Shown piece by piece: positions 24,677-33,217 of a DNA stretch of 64,000 bases. Position numbers and translations under genes: made by a program. Position 1 is the stretch's first letter, and each line of letters begins with the position of its first letter. The DNA is from Streptomyces sp. A1136 (lineage in GTDB: Bacteria > Actinomycetota > Actinomycetes > Streptomycetales > Streptomycetaceae): contig NZ_SSBJ01000031.1 of the NCBI RefSeq assembly GCF_004795055.1, positions 26,876 through 90,875 of the forward strand. Reading direction: 5' to 3'. The notes under the pieces were generated by a model. It ran no database searches and had not been told where the DNA came from. It worked only from the letters and a program-made list of their open reading frames with translations.

Positions 24677-26113
24677 ATGACGGGCCCGGTGCTCGCTGTG
24701 GACCAGGGCACCTCGGGAACCAAGGCCCTCGTCGTCTGCCCCGTTCGCGGGGTCATCGGATCGGCCTCCGCGCACGTACGGCCCCGCCACCTGCCGGGCG
24801 GACGGGTCGAGGTCGATCCCCGCGAGCTGCTGGACTCGGTCGTCGACGCCGGGCGGGCGGCACTGGCCGCGGCCGGTGAGCCGATCGTCGCCGTGGGCCT
24901 GGCCAACCAGGGCGAGACCGTTCTCGCCTGGGACCCGGCGAGCGGTGAGCCGCTCACCGACGCCATCGTCTGGCAGGACCGACGGGCCGCACCGCTGTGC
25001 GCCGAACTGGCGCCGTACGAACCCTGGTTGCGCGAGACGACCGGCCTGCCGATCGATCCCTATTTCGCCGCGCCCAAGATGGCCTGGATACGCCGCCACC
25101 TGACCCGGGACGGCGTCGTCACGACCAGCGACGCGTGGCTGGTACATCGCCTCACCGGTGCGTTCGTCACCGACGCGGCGACGGCGGGCCGCACGCAGTT
25201 GCTCGACCTCGACACCGTGCGGTGGTCACAGGCGGCGCTCGACGCCTTCGACCTCGGCGGGGAGCGTCTGCCCGAGATCGTCGACGCGGACACCCACGTC
25301 GGTATCACCACGGCCTTCGGGCCCGCGCTGCCGCTGACCGGGCTGCTCGTCGACCAGCAGGCGGCGCTGCTGGCCCAGCGCGCCACCGAGTCCGGCATCG
25401 CCAAGTGCACGTACGGCACGGGCGCGTTCCTGTTGGCGCAGACCGGCCCGCTCCCCCGCCGCAGCACCCGCGGCCTGGTCGGTTGCGTGGCCTGGCGGCT
25501 CTCCGGGCGCACCGACTACTGCCTGGACGGGCAGGTGTACACGGCCGCCTCCGCGGTCCGCTGGCTGACCGATCTCGGCGTGATCTCCGGGGCCGAGGAC
25601 ATCGACAGCGTGGGTGGCGGCGTCCGCGACGCGGGCGGCGTCACCTTCGTCCCCGCGCTCGCTGGGCTCGCCGCCCCGTGGTGGCGGGGCGACCTGCGGG
25701 GCTCGCTCACCGGCCTCGGGCTCGACACCACGGCCGGCCATCTGGTGCGCGCCCTGTGCGACGGTATCGCCGCCCAGGTGGCGGAGCTCGCCGACGCGGT
25801 CGCCGGCGATCTGGGCGCGCCGCTCACCACCCTGCGCGTCGACGGAGGCCTGACCCGGTCCGCGCTGCTCATGCAGACCCAGGCGGACCTGCTCCGGATC
25901 CCCGTCGAGGTGTCGGCGCTGCCGGACGCCACCGCGCTCGGCGTCGGCGCGGTCGCCCGGTTGGGGCTCGACCCGACGCTCACCGTCGAGGACGCCGTCC
26001 CGGAGTGGAAACCGTCCGCCGTCTACGAGCCGAGGGCCACCGCCGGGCAGGCCGAGGAGCGCCGCGCCCGGTTCCGTACGGCGGTATCGGCGCTGCTCGA
26101 CGGCCCCGCATGA
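24677..26113 (+). CDS. FGGY-family carbohydrate kinase (glycerol kinase-like)
   Basis: 478-residue ATP-dependent sugar/polyol kinase. The N-terminal LAVDQGTSGTKALVV is the phosphate-1 motif of the FGGY fold; VGLANQGETVLAWDPASG and IVWQDRRA match glycerol kinase-like members; YGTGAFLLAQTG, LDGQVYTAASAVRWL and LRVDGGLTRSALLMQTQADLL are the later ATP and substrate-domain signatures. The order and length are complete. WQDRR rather than WNDxR points to glycerol or a related polyol more than xylulose, though the exact substrate is unsettled. ATG 24677 has GGAG five bases upstream. It is the first gene of a probable three-gene transcript with two flavoproteins. Confidence 0.85.
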   Translation: MTGPVLAVDQGTSGTKALVVCPVRGVIGSASAHVRPRHLPGGRVEVDPRELLDSVVDAGRAALAAAGEPIVAVGLANQGETVLAWDPASGEPLTDAIVWQDRRAAPLCAELAPYEPWLRETTGLPIDPYFAAPKMAWIRRHLTRDGVVTTSDAWLVHRLTGAFVTDAATAGRTQLLDLDTVRWSQAALDAFDLGGERLPEIVDADTHVGITTAFGPALPLTGLLVDQQAALLAQRATESGIAKCTYGTGAFLLAQTGPLPRRSTRGLVGCVAWRLSGRTDYCLDGQVYTAASAVRWLTDLGVISGAEDIDSVGGGVRDAGGVTFVPALAGLAAPWWRGDLRGSLTGLGLDTTAGHLVRALCDGIAAQVAELADAVAGDLGAPLTTLRVDGGLTRSALLMQTQADLLRIPVEVSALPDATALGVGAVARLGLDPTLTVEDAVPEWKPSAVYEPRATAGQAEERRARFRTAVSALLDGPA

Positions 26114-26150
26114 CCGTCGAGGACCGCGGCGCCCGGTCCGGCGGACCCCG

Positions 26151-27548
26151 GTGAGCGTCACCACCGGCGGCCCGATGCCCGGCGGGGAATACGACGTGAC
26201 GGTCGTCGGCGCCGGGGTGGTGGGCTCGGCCATCGCCCGCGAACTGTCCCGGCTCCCTCTGCGGATCGCCTTGGTCGAGGCCTCCGACGACGTCGGCGAA
26301 GGCGCCTCCAAGGCCAACACCGCCATCCTCCACACCGGTTTCGACGCGGTGCCCGGCTCGCTGGAGGCCGGGCTCGTCCGCGAGGGACGACGGCGGCTCG
26401 CCGCGTACGCCACCGACAGCGGAATCCCGGTGGAGCCGCTCGGGGCTCTCCTCGTGGCCTGGGACGAGGAGCAGGCGGCGGCGCTGCCGGGCCTCGCCGA
26501 CAAGGCCGTGCGCAATGGTTACCGCTCGGCTCGTGTCATCCCGGCCGAGGAGGTACGGGCCCGCGAGCCGGAGCTGGGCGCCGGCGTGCTGGGGGCTCTC
26601 GACGTGCCCGGGGAGTCCGTCATCTGCCCCTGGACGACCACACTCGCCTACGCCACACAGGCCGTCCGCGCCGGCACCGACCTCCACCTCGGCTGCCGGG
26701 TCGAGTCCGTCGTCCCGGGCGATCCGCACGTCCTGCTCACCGGCCGGGGCCCACTGCGCACCCGTCACCTGGTCAACGCCGCGGGCCTGTACGCTGACGC
26801 GGTCGACCGGCTCCTCGGCCACGCGGACTTCACCGTGACGCCCCGGCGGGGCCAGCTGATCGTCTTCGACGAACTGGCCCGCCCCCTGGTGCGGCACATT
26901 CTCCTGCCGGTGCCGGGAGCGCTCGGCAAGGGGGTGCTGGTGACGCCGACGGTGTACGGGAACGTGCTGCTCGGGCCCACCGCCGAGGACCTGGACGACA
27001 AGACGGCGACGGGATCGTCCGCCGAGGGGCTCGCGCTGTTGCGGGAGAAGGGCCGGCGCATACTGCCGGCGCTGCTGGATGAGGAGGTCACGGCCGTGTA
27101 CGCCGGGTTGCGGACCGCCACCGGGTCCGAGGACTACGCCGTCCGGGCCCATCCGGAGCAGCGGTACGTCACGGTGGGCGGCATCCGCTCGACGGGCCTG
27201 ACCGCCTCCATGGCCATCGCCGCCCATGTGGTCGCCCTGCTCGCCGACGGCGGCCTGCCGGTGACCGGCGCCCGGGAGTTGGAGCCGGTGCGGATGCCCA
27301 ACCTGGGCGAGGCCTTCCCCCGGCCGTACCGGGACGCGGAGCTGATCGCGGCGGACCCGGAGTACGGCAGGATCGTCTGCCACTGCGAGCGGGTGACGCG
27401 GGGGGAGATCCGCGACGCGCTCGCCTCCACCGTCCCACCAGCCTCCTTGGACGGCCTGCGGCGCCGCACCCGGGCCCGGGCCGGTCGCTGTCAGGGCTTC
27501 TACTGCGGCGCCTCCGTCCGCGCGCTGTTCGAGGAGGGACGCCGGTGA
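26151..27548 (+). CDS. GlpA-type glycerol-3-phosphate dehydrogenase-like flavoprotein with BFD iron-sulfur domain
   Basis: 465 residues. VTVVGAGVVGSAIARELSR binds FAD; EGASKANTAILHTGFDAVPG is the conserved substrate-side segment of the GlpA/LhgO/sarcosine oxidase group; GLRTATGSEDYAV and TVGGIRSTGLTASMAIA lie near the second FAD contact. The C-terminal 60 residues carry CHCERVTRGEIRDAL and a RCQGFYCGAS pair, four cysteines that would bind a [2Fe-2S] cluster as in bacterioferritin-associated ferredoxin. This is the design of anaerobic-type glycerol-3-phosphate dehydrogenase GlpA. Following a kinase, it would oxidise the phosphorylated product. The next gene overlaps by four bases (ATGA). GTG 26151 is chosen; ATG 26175 is possible. 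Confidence 0.85.
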   Translation: MSVTTGGPMPGGEYDVTVVGAGVVGSAIARELSRLPLRIALVEASDDVGEGASKANTAILHTGFDAVPGSLEAGLVREGRRRLAAYATDSGIPVEPLGALLVAWDEEQAAALPGLADKAVRNGYRSARVIPAEEVRAREPELGAGVLGALDVPGESVICPWTTTLAYATQAVRAGTDLHLGCRVESVVPGDPHVLLTGRGPLRTRHLVNAAGLYADAVDRLLGHADFTVTPRRGQLIVFDELARPLVRHILLPVPGALGKGVLVTPTVYGNVLLGPTAEDLDDKTATGSSAEGLALLREKGRRILPALLDEEVTAVYAGLRTATGSEDYAVRAHPEQRYVTVGGIRSTGLTASMAIAAHVVALLADGGLPVTGARELEPVRMPNLGEAFPRPYRDAELIAADPEYGRIVCHCERVTRGEIRDALASTVPPASLDGLRRRTRARAGRCQGFYCGASVRALFEEGRR

Positions 27549-28735
27549 ACCGTGCGGTCGACGTCCTGATCGTCGGCGCCGGGCCCGCCGGACTGGCCCT
27601 CGCCGCCCGGCTCGCGGGTGCGGGCGCGGGGCGGGTGGAGGTCCTGGAACGCGAGCGGGAGGCGGGAGGCGTGCCGCGCCACTGCGACCACGGCGGGTTC
27701 GGGTGGCCGCCCCGCCCCTGGCTGCGCGGGCCGCGGTACGCGCGGCAGGCGGTGCGGGCCGCGGTCGGGGCGGGGGCCTCGGTCCGTACGGGCGTCACCG
27801 CGACCGGTTGGGCCGGCCCGCTGTCCCTGGAGACCACGAGCCCGGCCGGGTTGGAGCGGATCACGGCCCGCGCCGTCGTCCTCGCCACGGGCGCCCGGGA
27901 GCGCCCCCGCAGCGCCCGGCTGGTGCCGGGCTCACGTCCGGCGGGGGTGCTGACCACCGGGGAGTTGCAGCAGTCGGTCCACTTGTACGGGCAACCGGTC
28001 GGTCGGCGGGCCGTGGTGGTGGGCGCCGAGCCGGTGGCCCGGCACGCGGTGCGGACGCTGCGCCGGGCCGGCGCGGAGGTCGTGGCGATGGTCACCGGGC
28101 ACTCGCGCGGTGCCGCCCCGCCGGGCGTCGCACTGCTCACGTCGACGTCGGTGACCGAACTGCACGGCCGGGGCCGCCTGTCGGGCGTGTCCGTGCGCCA
28201 CGGGGACGGCCGGTCGGGCGTCCTCGCCTGTGACACGGTGGTCTTCACCGGCGATTGGGTGCCCGACCACGAGCTGGCCCGCCGGGGCGGCATCGGCCTG
28301 GACCCCGGTACCCGCGGCCCGTGCGTGGACGCGTCGTTCCGTACGTCGTCGCCCGGTGTCTTCGCGGTGGGCAACGCCCTGCGCGGTGTCGAGAGCGCCG
28401 CCACGGCCGCCGCGGAGGGAGCAGCGGCGGCCGTGGGGGTGCTGGCCCACCTGTCGGGCGCCCCCTGGCCGGAGCCCGGTCCGCCGCTGGTGGTGCGGGC
28501 GCCGCTGGTGTGGGTGGCGCCGAACCGGGTCACGGGACTCGCCGAGCGGCCGCTGCTGCTGCGCTCCGGGGAACCACTGACCTCCCCGGTGGTGACGGTC
28601 GACCAAGACGGCCGGCTGCTGTGGCGCCGTCGGTTCCCGGGTCGGGTGTCACCGTCGCGGTCGCTGAGGCTGCGACCGGGATGGACGGCCCGCGTCGACC
28701 CGGCGGGCGGCCCGGTGACGATCGCGCTCGGCTGA
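27545..28735 (+). CDS. FAD/NAD(P) oxidoreductase partner subunit
   Basis: 396 residues, translationally coupled to the GlpA-like gene (ATGA overlap). VLIVGAGPAGLALAARLA is the FAD Rossmann motif, VPRHCDHGGFG is the short histidine/cysteine motif of the HcnB-like oxidoreductase group, and PGVFAVGNALRGVESAATAA is the second FAD motif. The central NAD-binding motif is degenerate (VVVGAEPVARHAVRTL, with E in place of a glycine). Such subunits shuttle electrons from the partner's flavin and iron-sulfur centre to the respiratory chain or to NAD. The pair resembles Firmicutes clusters of kinase, GlpA and TrxB-like protein, but the small DUF1667 component is not seen here. Confidence 0.8.
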   Translation: MNRAVDVLIVGAGPAGLALAARLAGAGAGRVEVLEREREAGGVPRHCDHGGFGWPPRPWLRGPRYARQAVRAAVGAGASVRTGVTATGWAGPLSLETTSPAGLERITARAVVLATGARERPRSARLVPGSRPAGVLTTGELQQSVHLYGQPVGRRAVVVGAEPVARHAVRTLRRAGAEVVAMVTGHSRGAAPPGVALLTSTSVTELHGRGRLSGVSVRHGDGRSGVLACDTVVFTGDWVPDHELARRGGIGLDPGTRGPCVDASFRTSSPGVFAVGNALRGVESAATAAAEGAAAAVGVLAHLSGAPWPEPGPPLVVRAPLVWVAPNRVTGLAERPLLLRSGEPLTSPVVTVDQDGRLLWRRRFPGRVSPSRSLRLRPGWTARVDPAGGPVTIALG

Positions 28736-28889
28736 CCGCGAGCCCGGGCGGTGACCCCCGCCGCCGTGCGGGACAACTCCCGCCCGCCGCAAGGCGATCG
28801 CCCCACCTGCCGGCCGGGTGGCGCCACTCGTTGGCCTATCATCTGTTCGATTCCCGCCGCCCCTGCCGCCGAGGCGCGGGCGGTGGTTC

Positions 28890-30245
28890 ATGACGAGAGG
28901 CAACGAACACTTGCGATTGACAGGCAAGCACCGGATATCCATCCTCGCCGCGGCGGCGGCCACCGCCGCGGTCGCGGGCAGTCTCCAGCTCACCTCCAGC
29001 GCCTTCGGCACGGAAACCGCCGAGGACGCCTCCTCGGAGGTCGTCGGGTCGGCGACGCCGCCGCCCGTGCGGGACGTCGACTCCCACCTGGAGGACTCCG
29101 GCGTCCACGGCGGTGACGGCACGACCTTCAAGGGCGGCGTCATGTCGCTCGGCGCACCTGTGTCCCGGTCCGCGCCGAGGTCGGCCGCGGCGGCCGCGCC
29201 CGCACCGCCCCAGGGCGAGGGGTGGAAGCTGAGCGGGGCGACCAAGTGGCTGCAGACCGGCTACACCATCAAGTTCTACGACCAGAAGTCAGCGGACTGG
29301 CTGGCCCCGTACGTCCGGGCCACCGCCGCCGACCTGCACCGCATCACCAACCTGCCCGTCACCGTGGACACGAGGCCCGTCGGCTGGGACTACGTCCGGC
29401 CCCGGGGCGAGGTCGTCATCGGGATCGCGCACCGGCCGTGCGTCCCGCCGGAGGAGGGCGGCAGCATGGGCAGCACGGGCTGGAAGGTGGTCCGCGACGG
29501 CTCCGGCGCCGCCAACCTCAGCTGCGGCTTCACCAGTTCCTCCCTGCCCGAGACGGTGACCAGCGGACACGCCTACATCGACGACGAGTTCTTCACCGCG
29601 GACGGCAAGCCCACCGCCGCGATGGGCGAGACGTACATGCGCAACCACGTCAGCCATGAGATCGGGCACACCCTGGGTCTGACGCACGCCAACCGCAGCC
29701 TGAACAAGAGCGACTGCGTCAAGGGCACCGACTCCGGCGAGTTCCCGGTCATGTGCTCGCCGACGTACGCGTACCAGGACAAGCGCGCCGGCACCTACGT
29801 CCAGCAGTTCGACGTACAGGGGCTGCGGCTCCTCGCCTCCGGCGCGGGCGCGGACTTGGCCCCGCAGGGCAAGGTGACCGGCATCGGCTCCAAGTGTCTG
29901 GACGTCAAGGGCGGCAAGGCGACCAACGGCACTCAGATCCAGCTCTACACCTGCAACGGTTCCGTGGCACAGTCCTGGATCCTGGGCAAGGACGGGACGC
30001 TGCGCGCGCTGGGCAAGTGCCTGGACGACGCGCACAACGCGAGCACCAACGGCAACAAGATCAGTCTGTACGACTGCAACGGCACCCCGGCGCAGCGCTG
30101 GTCCGTCAACGGCAAGGGCCAGATCGTCCACGTGGCGTCGGGCAAGGTCCTCGACGTGACGGGTGGCTCGACCGCCAACGGCACCGCCGTCCAGCTCTAC
30201 ACGGCGAACACGAACAAGCGTCAGGTCTGGGTCACCCCGAAGTGA
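28890..30245 (+). CDS. Secreted metalloprotease with ricin-type lectin domain
   Basis: Precursor of 451 residues. After a signal peptide (HRISILAAAAATAAVAGSLQ) and a propeptide-like stretch with one free-standing low-complexity region, the catalytic domain (about residues 110-310) contains HEIGHTLGLTH, the extended metzincin zinc motif HExxHxxGxxH, and cysteines around CVKGTDSGEFPVMC. The last 130 residues form a ricin B-type beta-trefoil with repeated QxW blocks (AQSWILGKDG, AQRWSVNGKG, RQVWVTPK) that would bind carbohydrate, perhaps cell-wall or chitin glycans. The enzyme is likely an exported protease targeted to a polysaccharide. ATG 28890 is chosen; TTG 28911, nearer the signal peptide, is an alternative. 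Confidence 0.88.
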   Translation: MTRGNEHLRLTGKHRISILAAAAATAAVAGSLQLTSSAFGTETAEDASSEVVGSATPPPVRDVDSHLEDSGVHGGDGTTFKGGVMSLGAPVSRSAPRSAAAAAPAPPQGEGWKLSGATKWLQTGYTIKFYDQKSADWLAPYVRATAADLHRITNLPVTVDTRPVGWDYVRPRGEVVIGIAHRPCVPPEEGGSMGSTGWKVVRDGSGAANLSCGFTSSSLPETVTSGHAYIDDEFFTADGKPTAAMGETYMRNHVSHEIGHTLGLTHANRSLNKSDCVKGTDSGEFPVMCSPTYAYQDKRAGTYVQQFDVQGLRLLASGAGADLAPQGKVTGIGSKCLDVKGGKATNGTQIQLYTCNGSVAQSWILGKDGTLRALGKCLDDAHNASTNGNKISLYDCNGTPAQRWSVNGKGQIVHVASGKVLDVTGGSTANGTAVQLYTANTNKRQVWVTPK

Positions 30246-30304
30246 TCCCGACCGCCGCCGCCCGTGAGGGGCGGCCGGCCGGTTGACGCCCCGAGCGGCC
30301 CGAG

Positions 30305-30337
30305 CCCCGGCCGCCGCGCCCGGCGCGGCGGCCGGGG
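30305..30337 (+). terminator. GC-rich hairpin after metalloprotease gene
   Basis: A 14-bp perfect stem, CCCCGGCCGCCGCG with its complement, closes a five-base loop 60 bp after the metalloprotease stop. There is no U-tract. In Streptomyces such hairpins often act as terminators, here shared with the convergent VOC gene. Confidence 0.5.
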
Positions 30338-30476
30338 CCGCGGTGTTCCCGGGCACGGGCGGCCCCGGGGCCGGGGCGCGTGCGCGGGACGGTGGCACCG
30401 CCCAGGCGGGCCCCGGGACTCGACCCGGGGCCGACCCGGCCCGAGCAGGGGCGACCCGGGGCCGATCCGGGGGCGG

Positions 30477-30884
30477 TCAGCCGTCGCCGCGGCTCGCCCG
30501 GGGACGCTGGCGCAGCGCGATCCGATTGCCGTCCGGGTCCACCGCCTCGATGCGGACCCCGAAGGGGTAGTCCTCCGGTTCGGCCTGCTCGAAGGCCACG
30601 CCGCGGGCACGGAAGGTCTCGAAGTCCTTACGCAGATCGTCCGATTCGAGGAAGACGGGGCCCATCGCGGTACCCGCCGCCGGCGCGTCGGCCCGCCCCG
30701 GGGCGGCGGCCTGCGACCAAAGGACGATCTCCACGGGGCCGCCCGGGACGCCCACGGTGAGGAAGCGCCCGTCGGGGCCCGTGTAGTCGACTCGCTTCTC
30801 CAGGCCGAGCTGCTCCGTGTAGAAGCGCAGGGCGCGGTCCTGGTCGGTGACGTTGAGCGTCACGTACATGATGTTCGTCAGCAT
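30477..30884 (-). CDS. VOC superfamily protein (glyoxalase/dioxygenase fold)
   Basis: 135 residues from ATG 30884, with AGGA eight bases upstream. The VOC fold pattern is clear: NIMYVTLNVTDQDRALRFYT, LGLEKRVDYTGPDGRFLTVG, then GPVFLESDDLRKDFETFRAR and GVRIEAVDPDGNRIALRQR. This resembles the single-domain glyoxalase-like proteins often linked to antibiotic resistance (bleomycin-resistance type) or metal-dependent conversion of small molecules. Exact activity is unknown. It lies on the same strand as the XRE gene 31054-31329 (about 170 bp apart), but no close coupling is visible. Confidence 0.85.
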   Translation of the reverse strand: MLTNIMYVTLNVTDQDRALRFYTEQLGLEKRVDYTGPDGRFLTVGVPGGPVEIVLWSQAAAPGRADAPAAGTAMGPVFLESDDLRKDFETFRARGVAFEQAEPEDYPFGVRIEAVDPDGNRIALRQRPRASRGDG

Positions 30885-31053
30885 CGTCCGGTCCTGTCCG
30901 TTCGTTGGTCGGTCTGTCGCACGGGCGGGCAACCGGCCTGGCCGGGGAGGCGAGTTCGCCGCCCCGGGGCGGGCGTCGCGCCGCTTCGTCACCCCCCTGA
31001 CGGACCACGACGGGAGGATGTGACGGCCGGACGGAAGGAACCCCGTGCGGCAG

Positions 31054-31329
31054 TCAGGCCGACAGGGCCTCCCCGCCGTCCTCGGCGTCCTGCGCACAGG
31101 CCGCGACCAGGGCGTCCAGCGACAGGTCCAGCGCGTGGGCCAGGGCCGCCACGGTGAAGAAGGCCGGGGTCGGGGCCCGACCGGTCTCGATCTTGCGGAG
31201 CGTTTCGGCGGACACCCCGGCCGCCGCCGCCACGTCCACCATGCTCCGGTCACCACGGGCCAGACGGAGGAGGGCGCCGAAGCGCTCTCCGCGTTGCCGC
31301 TCCTGCGGACTCAAAGGAACTCTCACCAT
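31054..31329 (-). CDS. XRE-family HTH regulator
   Basis: 91-residue DNA-binding protein from ATG 31329. The five-helix lambda-repressor-like fold occupies most of the chain: RQRGERFGALLRLARGDRSM, VDVAAAAGVSAETLRKIETG and RAPTPAFFTVAALAHALDLS. It is divergent from a type I methionine aminopeptidase gene, and a 20-bp near-palindrome lies in the 61-bp gap. The protein most likely represses both genes. The function of the C-terminal acidic tail (ACAQDAEDGGEALSA) is unknown. Confidence 0.85.
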   Translation of the reverse strand: MVRVPLSPQERQRGERFGALLRLARGDRSMVDVAAAAGVSAETLRKIETGRAPTPAFFTVAALAHALDLSLDALVAACAQDAEDGGEALSA

Positions 31330-31337
31330 GGACGTGA

Positions 31338-31357
31338 TACTAATACCGGTATAAGTA
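31338..31357. promoter_or_regulatory. XRE operator between xre and map-like genes
   Basis: TACTAATACCGGTATAAGTA reads the same on both strands at 18 of 20 positions, with a perfect ATACCGGTAT core (31343-31352). The stretch is the only AT-rich part of the gap and overlaps possible -10 boxes of both divergent promoters (TAGCAT at 31363-31368 for the aminopeptidase). Confidence 0.8.
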
Positions 31358-31390
31358 TTGGGTAGCATCGCACCGCGGGAGTGGCGACAC

Positions 31391-32158
31391 ATGATGGAGA
31401 TCAAGACCGACACGGCACTGGAGGCGATGCGGGAAGCCGGACGCGTCGTGGCCAACGCGCTCGCCGCCGTGCAGGCGCAGGCGGCCGTGGGCGTCCGACT
31501 GCGGGAGCTCGACGAAGCCGCGCGCACCGTCCTGACCGCGGCCGGCGCGCGCTCGCCGTTCCTGGGTTACCAGCCCTCCTTCGCCCCCGTACCCTTCCCC
31601 GCCGTCATCTGCGCCTCGGTCAACGACGCGATCGTGCACGGCGTACCCGACGACTACCGGTTGCGCGACGGCGACCTGGTGAGCATCGACTGTGGAGCCG
31701 AGCTCGACGGCTGGACCGGCGACGCCGCGGTCAGCTTCACCGTCGGCACCGCCCGCCCCGCCGACCTGGAGCTCATCGCCGCCACCCGGCGCGCGCTCGA
31801 CGCGGGCATCGCAGCGGCCCTCGTCGGTCACCGCGTCGGGGACATCTCCCACGCCATCGGCACGGTCGCGCGCGAGGCCCGCTGCGGCATGCCGGTCGAC
31901 TTCGGCGGCCACGGCATCGGTCGCAGCATGCACGAGGAGCCACACATCCCGAACCACGGGCGACCCGGCCGCGGGCCCCGCCTGCGCCACGGGCTGGCAC
32001 TCGCCATCGAACCCATGCTGATGGCCGGGGGCCGCAACGACTACCGCACCGACGCCGACGGTTGGACGCTGCGCACGGTCGACCGCAGCCGGGCCGCGCA
32101 CATCGAGCACACGGTCGCCCTCACTGAGGACGGCCCTCGCGTCCTCACCCTGCCGTGA
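31391..32158 (+). CDS. map: Type I methionine aminopeptidase
   Basis: 255-residue cytosolic enzyme that removes the N-terminal methionine from new proteins using two metal ions. All five metal ligands can be placed: the aspartates in SIDCGAELDGWTGDAAVSF, the histidine in GGHGIGRSMHEEP, the glutamate in LAIEPML, and the glutamate in HIEHTVALTEDGP. The conserved upstream IVHGVPDDY contains the substrate-side histidine. Length is normal. Actinobacteria usually carry more than one MetAP; this copy, divergent from its own XRE regulator and not in a ribosomal protein operon, is probably a conditional paralogue. ATG 31391 has GGGAG nine bases upstream. Confidence 0.92.
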   Translation: MMEIKTDTALEAMREAGRVVANALAAVQAQAAVGVRLRELDEAARTVLTAAGARSPFLGYQPSFAPVPFPAVICASVNDAIVHGVPDDYRLRDGDLVSIDCGAELDGWTGDAAVSFTVGTARPADLELIAATRRALDAGIAAALVGHRVGDISHAIGTVAREARCGMPVDFGGHGIGRSMHEEPHIPNHGRPGRGPRLRHGLALAIEPMLMAGGRNDYRTDADGWTLRTVDRSRAAHIEHTVALTEDGPRVLTLP

Positions 32159-32242
32159 TCGCCCGATCCCGGGGCCGGGCGGGGGCGGGCCGGGGGCGGC
32201 AGGACGGCGGCCGACCGGCAGCCGCCCGACCGGCGGCGCCGT

Positions 32243-32893
32243 TCAGGACCCGGTCTCGGCCAGGACGCCGATCTTGTCAACGCGGTGCTCGGGGTTGTTC
32301 TGCGCGTCCCGCCAGTGGTTGCCCGCCGCGTCGTCCTCGGGCGTGAGGCAGGTGGACACGGTGATCATGGCGCCGGACGGGGACGTCCCGCTGGAGCCTG
32401 GAACCGCGGCGCGTTGCTCCTCCATGGAGGACGGTGACCGGAAGGACGTCGTCCGAGTGGTCGTGATGACGTACCGGTACCTCACGCCGCCCGCGGTGAC
32501 GAACACGGAGTCGCCCTCGGACAGCGACGGCAAGGCACCCAGCGGACCACCCGCGACGCTGCGGTGGCCGGTGACGATGTAGTTGCCCACGTCACCGGGG
32601 CCGACTCCACCGCCGGGGCCGTACGGGCTCGCGGCCACCCCCTGGTCCTGGATGCGGGTACCGGACGCGTCATCGGGGCTTCCCTGATAGGGCACGACCG
32701 GAAGCCCCGAGAGGCCGATGGCCGGTATCGACAAGGTGGCTTCCCGGATGTCGGTGACGGCCGCGGAAGGCGCCGCGTCAACGCCGGACGGCCGGGCCGC
32801 GAGTCCGCCGGGTACCGCCAGCAGGACGGCGAGGGACACACCCGCGAGTGCCGATGGCACGCCGCGCGAAACATGGAACGGACGAGGGGACAT
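32243..32893 (-). CDS. Sortase family transpeptidase
   Basis: 216 residues from ATG 32893. An N-terminal signal/anchor helix (SALAGVSLAVLLAVPGGLA) is followed by the eight-strand sortase barrel: ATLSIPAIGLSGLPVVPYQG, NYIVTGHRSVAGGPLGALPSL (catalytic histidine in TGHRS), SEGDSVFVTAGGVRYRYVIT, and GAMITVSTCLTPED with the catalytic cysteine in a STC context. The arginine in EHRVDKIGVLAE near the end fits the third catalytic residue. Sortases attach proteins with an LPxTG-like sorting signal to the wall or link pilins. No substrate with a sorting signal lies in the window, so it is a housekeeping-type or orphan enzyme. Divergent from the STAND protein gene. Confidence 0.85.
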   Translation of the reverse strand: MSPRPFHVSRGVPSALAGVSLAVLLAVPGGLAARPSGVDAAPSAAVTDIREATLSIPAIGLSGLPVVPYQGSPDDASGTRIQDQGVAASPYGPGGGVGPGDVGNYIVTGHRSVAGGPLGALPSLSEGDSVFVTAGGVRYRYVITTTRTTSFRSPSSMEEQRAAVPGSSGTSPSGAMITVSTCLTPEDDAAGNHWRDAQNNPEHRVDKIGVLAETGS

Positions 32894-33217
32894 GGCGGTT
32901 TCCAATGTCTGCCGGGGTCGTTCGGGCAAGCCGGCCGGTCGACCCTTCCAGCGTGGCACAGCGCGTGGTGCACGGCGCGGCGTGCGGCGGGACGGGGTGT
33001 GCGCGCCCGGGTGGGGGAGGTGAGCGGCGGCGGGGTGGACGAGGGGTGAATGAGCGGTGGATGAGGGCCCGGAGACGGTGGGGACTGGCCGGAAAGAGCC
33101 GGTGGGGCGGCGTAGAAAGAGACCGGATCGGGGTGTTCCGGCCCTGGGGGCGGCCGAGCGGAGGAAGGGTGTTCCACCGCATCGCCAGCCCAGTCCCGAC
33201 CGGACCGCGGAGGCCCC
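32894..33217. other. Divergent promoter region, purine-rich
   Basis: 324 bp without a gene between the sortase and STAND genes. The plus strand is markedly purine-rich from about 32990 to 33140, with G-runs such as GGGTGGGGGAGG and GGCGGCGGGG. I see no palindrome or obvious promoter hexamers; the gene starts on both sides lie in ordinary GC-rich sequence. Confidence 0.4.

Noticed and set aside
26151..28735. Calling the two flavoproteins glpA and glpB outright
   Set aside because: Domain design fits, but the second gene is closer to HcnB-type oxidoreductases and the substrate is unproven, so no symbols were given.
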